This document shows positions 31,525 through 34,055 of a stretch of 34,055 bases of DNA, in pieces. How positions within the stretch are numbered: position 1 is the first letter of the stretch; each line of letters opens with the position of its first letter. A model generated the notes under the pieces. It did not search any database and had not been told where the DNA came from. It saw nothing but the letters and a program-made list of their open reading frames with translations. The translations under genes were made by a program, and so were the position numbers. This DNA comes from an uncultured Bacteroidales bacterium (GTDB lineage Bacteria > Bacteroidota > Bacteroidia > Bacteroidales > P3): assembly GCA_900320975.1 (NCBI GenBank), contig ONUE01000005.1, positions 1 to 34,055 on the forward strand, written 5' to 3'.

Positions 31525-32416
31525 TAATCTCCGCCTTTTCATCCAGCGGCAGGCTGCCGTCAATCCAACGGATGGGGACGCCATTGCGCTCCATGCGGCG
31601 GAACCATGTCATCTGGCGCTTGGCGAAGCGCCGTATGTCGGTGAAGAGGTCGCGGAACATCTCCTCCTGCGTGCACTGGCCGAGGAGGTAGCGCGTGACG
31701 TGGCGGTACTCGAGGCCGAAGCGCATAAGGCGCTCGGGGGGCACGCCGTCGTCGAGCAGGCGCTGCACCTCGGGAGTCATGCCGTCGGCAAGCCTTTGCC
31801 GGAGGCGCGCCTCGATGCGGTCGATGATGACCTGGCGCGGGAAGCTGATGCCGAAGACGCGGTGCTCCATGGGCGGCAGCTGCATATAGGCGTCGGGGTG
31901 GCGCTGGGCGAACTCCTGTATCTCGAGGGCGCGGACGAGGCGCTCGCGCGTCTCGGTGTCGGTGTGGTTGTGCAGCGGTATATAGGAGGCCAGGCGGGCG
32001 GTGAGCTCCTCGTCGGAGAAGGGTTCGAGGGAGGCGCGATACTCGGGGTCTATGGGGGCGTCGGGCAGGTGGTAGCCACGGATGACGGCGTCGAGGTAGA
32101 GGCCCGTGCCGCCGCAGAGTATGGGCTGGAGTCCGCGCGTGACGATATCGTTGTAGGCCGCCTTGAAGTCGCCCATGAAGCGGTATGCGTTGTACTCCTC
32201 GCGCGGCGAGCAGATGTCGATGACGTGATAAGGGATGTGTGTGCCGTGGATGTCGTAGTCGGCGAGGTCTTTGCCGGTGCCGAGATCCATGCCACGGAAC
32301 ACTTGGCGCGAGTCGGCGCTGATGACCTCTCCCCCACTACGATAAGCCACCTCGGCGGCGAGGGCCGTCTTGCCGGTGGCGGTGGGGCCTAAGATGGTAA
32401 TGAGCGGGTTACTCAT
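31508..32416 (-). CDS. miaA: MiaA, tRNA dimethylallyltransferase
   Basis: Transfers a dimethylallyl group to N6 of A37 in tRNAs that read UNN codons, the first step of ms2i6A synthesis. The 302-aa product has the P-loop ILGPTATGKTALA at the N-terminus and DSRQVFRGMDLGTGKDL. YHVIDICSPREEYNAY and CGGTGLYLDAVIRG follow, with RRFAKRQMTWFRR, the tRNA-binding signature, near the end. The GTGKDL wording, instead of the more common GTAKP of proteobacterial MiaA, suggests one of the two MiaA-like types found in Bacteroidota. ATG 32416 overlaps the upstream OmpA-like stop by 8 nt (ATGAGTAA), so the genes are coupled. Confidence 0.95.
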   Translation of the reverse strand: MSNPLITILGPTATGKTALAAEVAYRSGGEVISADSRQVFRGMDLGTGKDLADYDIHGTHIPYHVIDICSPREEYNAYRFMGDFKAAYNDIVTRGLQPILCGGTGLYLDAVIRGYHLPDAPIDPEYRASLEPFSDEELTARLASYIPLHNHTDTETRERLVRALEIQEFAQRHPDAYMQLPPMEHRVFGISFPRQVIIDRIEARLRQRLADGMTPEVQRLLDDGVPPERLMRFGLEYRHVTRYLLGQCTQEEMFRDLFTDIRRFAKRQMTWFRRMERNGVPIRWIDGSLPLDEKAEIITASF

Positions 32417-34055
32417 CAAAGAAGATGAGCTTGGAGCGCTGCTTGTCGAACTCGTACTCGCCGAACTGGCGCAGGCCGGTGCGGTTGATGATGAACTTGT
32501 AGTCCACGTTCTTCACCACGACGACCTCGACGTTCTGGCGGCGCTGCTCGCCAATCTGCATCTCCTTGAAGATGACAATCTCCTTGTCGATGATGTTGCC
32601 CTCGGCGTCGAAGGAGAGGTCGCGGCGCGGGAAGTCATCCTTGGTGATGCGGCCCTGATAGAGGAGGTTCATGGCTTCCTCCCATGAGATGGCCACGGGC
32701 TCCATGAAGCGCTCGTCGATGAGCATGGTTATCTGTGAGCCGTTGACGATGCTCGGTATCTCGCCGCGGGTGGAGTTGACCATGGTGACGTCGACGACGC
32801 TCTCGTCATGCACTATGATGGGCTTCACCTCATCGATGTCGTCGTCCACGGGACGGTTGACGAGGTCTATGACCTTGCCGTCTTCGGTCTGCTGCGCCAC
32901 AGGTGTGGTGGCGGCGATGTTCTCCACGAGGCGACGCGACACATAGTCGGTGCGCAGCACGAGGAACTCAAGGCGGCGGTTGAGGGAGTGGGCTGCCTGC
33001 TGACGCTCGGGGTCGAGGGTGGCGATGTAGTCGCACTCCATGACGCTACCGGCGGAGAAGGGATACTGCTTGCCGTTGTAGGTAACCACCACATCCTCGT
33101 CGAGGGTGCGCGGCACACGGTCTGCATAGCCCTTGGCCACGAGGCGGTCGCGCTCAATACCACGGCTGACGAGGTAGTCCACCACCGTCTGTGCACGGCG
33201 CTGGCTGAGGGTGTCGTTGGTGAGGCCTATATAAGGCTGGCAGTCGGTGTGCGAACGTATCTCAACCACGATGTTGGGGTTGTTCTCCATGACGATGTAG
33301 AGGTCCATGAGGGAGTCCATGAACTCACCCTTGAGCTCGGTCTTGGCCAGGTCGAAGCGTATCTCGGGCAGGATGACGGGGCGCAGCGGCACCGGCTCCA
33401 TGCGGAAGTCGTGCACCAGCGTCTTGTCGGTGGTGTAGCCCTTGGTGCTCTCCGAGCCCTCGATGCTGAAGTAGTCCTTCTTGGAGAGGTACATCTTGTA
33501 GACCACGTCGCGGCGCACCTGCGTGCTGTCGAACTTGTAGTAGCCTTTCTTGTTGGTGCGGGTCTCCATCTCGGAGCCGTCGGAGCCCACCACCTTGATG
33601 CGCACCCCTTCGAGGAGCTGCATAGACTTCTCGCTGCGCACGGTGCCCTCAATGGCGTAGTTGAGGCTGGGCAGTGTGAAGTAGAAGATGTTGTTGTTGA
33701 TGGGGGGCGTCTGCTGTTTGGCTTGGTTGGCCAGTTTGCGGTTGTGCGGGTCAGCAAATGGGCGGTTGGAGGAGAAGTAGCCGCGCTCCACAACGGTGGA
33801 GGGCGTCACCTCCTCGGGGTAGAAGACTATAGACATCTCGTCGTATGACGAGTTGATGGGGATGCCGAGGTTCTCGGGGGCGGTCCACTTGCCGTTGCGC
33901 TGCAGGCTGCTCTTGAAGAGGTCGTAGCCGCCAACGCCGGGGTGACCGTCGGAGGAGAAGTACAGCAACGAGTCATTACGCAGGAGGGGGAACACCTCTC
34001 GACCACGCGTGTTGATAATGGAGGTGAGGTTCACCGGACGCCCGAAGTCGTCGGC
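32409..34055 (-). CDS. PorE-like OmpA-family protein with C-terminal degenerate retropepsin-like domain (N-terminus outside window)
   Basis: The reading frame is open to the right edge, so the N-terminus (often TPR plus signal peptide or lipobox) is missing. About 548 residues are visible. First comes a PD40/WD40-like beta-propeller blade region (DSLLYFSSDGHPGVGGYDLF, GYFSSNRP). Next is a carboxypeptidase-regulatory-like beta sandwich (NYAIEGTVRSEKSMQLLEGVRI, in part; TNKKGYYKFDST). Then an OmpA peptidoglycan-binding domain (EIRSHTD, LSQRRAQTVVDYLVSRGI, AKGYADR) with the Asp and Arg kept. This is the PorE layout linked to the type IX secretion machine. The last ~120 residues (IPSIVNGSQITMLID through QRSKLIFFDE) resemble a retropepsin-like aspartic protease, but the DTG motif reads DER (Asp codon at 32715-32717) and LLG reads FII, so it is probably inactive. 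It is followed by miaA with an 8-nt overlap. Confidence 0.88.
   Translation of the reverse strand, partial: ADDFGRPVNLTSIINTRGREVFPLLRNDSLLYFSSDGHPGVGGYDLFKSSLQRNGKWTAPENLGIPINSSYDEMSIVFYPEEVTPSTVVERGYFSSNRPFADPHNRKLANQAKQQTPPINNNIFYFTLPSLNYAIEGTVRSEKSMQLLEGVRIKVVGSDGSEMETRTNKKGYYKFDSTQVRRDVVYKMYLSKKDYFSIEGSESTKGYTTDKTLVHDFRMEPVPLRPVILPEIRFDLAKTELKGEFMDSLMDLYIVMENNPNIVVEIRSHTDCQPYIGLTNDTLSQRRAQTVVDYLVSRGIERDRLVAKGYADRVPRTLDEDVVVTYNGKQYPFSAGSVMECDYIATLDPERQQAAHSLNRRLEFLVLRTDYVSRRLVENIAATTPVAQQTEDGKVIDLVNRPVDDDIDEVKPIIVHDESVVDVTMVNSTRGEIPSIVNGSQITMLIDERFMEPVAISWEEAMNLLYQGRITKDDFPRRDLSFDAEGNIIDKEIVIFKEMQIGEQRRQNVEVVVVKNVDYKFIINRTGLRQFGEYEFDKQRSKLIFFDE

Noticed and set aside
1..34055. tRNA, rRNA or classical riboswitch genes
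   Set aside because: I looked for T-arm motifs, rRNA-like tracts and an FMN riboswitch before ribH and saw none by eye; a covariance search was not possible.

Overview
The window looks like chromosomal DNA of a Bacteroidota (Bacteroidales-type) bacterium with fairly high GC coding regions. The evidence is: promoters of the TTTG / TAnnTTTG type instead of -35/-10 boxes; three secreted proteins with type IX secretion (T9SS) C-terminal signals (one type B/CHU_C, two type A); an S46 dipeptidyl-peptidase; a PorE-like OmpA protein; and a Bacteroidota-style FtsL. I saw no tRNA or rRNA gene, CRISPR array, transposase or phage gene.

Layout. 1-4733 (minus): start of the division/cell-wall (dcw) cluster in the order mraZ, rsmH, ftsL, ftsI, murE, with murE running off the left edge and ftsI interrupted by an apparent frameshift. 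5084-7293 (plus): IgGFc-binding-like surface protein with a CHU_C sorting domain and a probably frameshifted signal peptide. 7567-13428 (plus): tight operon of an S46 DPP7-type peptidase, an in-frame RpoN (sigma-54)::M23 peptidase fusion, ribH and fmt. 13555-16140 (plus): HU, then gpsA and a PlsC-like acyltransferase (glycerolipid synthesis). 16270-18641 (minus): TPR-type protein, secG and a RecD-like helicase. 18949-20618 (plus): rpmH and rlmD. 20767-24959 (plus): Cys-repeat T9SS cargo, apbE and yicC. 25070-27850 (minus): large T9SS cargo. 28191-31524 (plus): TPR lipoprotein, small DUF4292/LolB-like lipoprotein, LolA-like protein and tadA. 31508-34055 (minus): PorE-like OmpA protein followed by miaA.

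Main points of interest. (1) An intergenic inverted-repeat element occurs three times (about 7350-7455, 16151-16258, 28031-28148). It has an invariant 26-bp centre and GC-rich arms built from degenerate ~11-bp units; all copies have the same orientation. It fits no standard class I can name. (2) The OmpA/PorE-like protein ends in what looks like a retropepsin-type aspartic-protease domain whose DTG motif is degraded to DER. (3) rpoN and an M23 peptidase share one open frame. (4) A strong intrinsic terminator lies inside the signal-peptide codons of apbE. (5) Apparent one-base lesions at ftsI, at a poly-T tract in a signal peptide, and possibly at the rpoN/M23 junction may be real or may be assembly indels.
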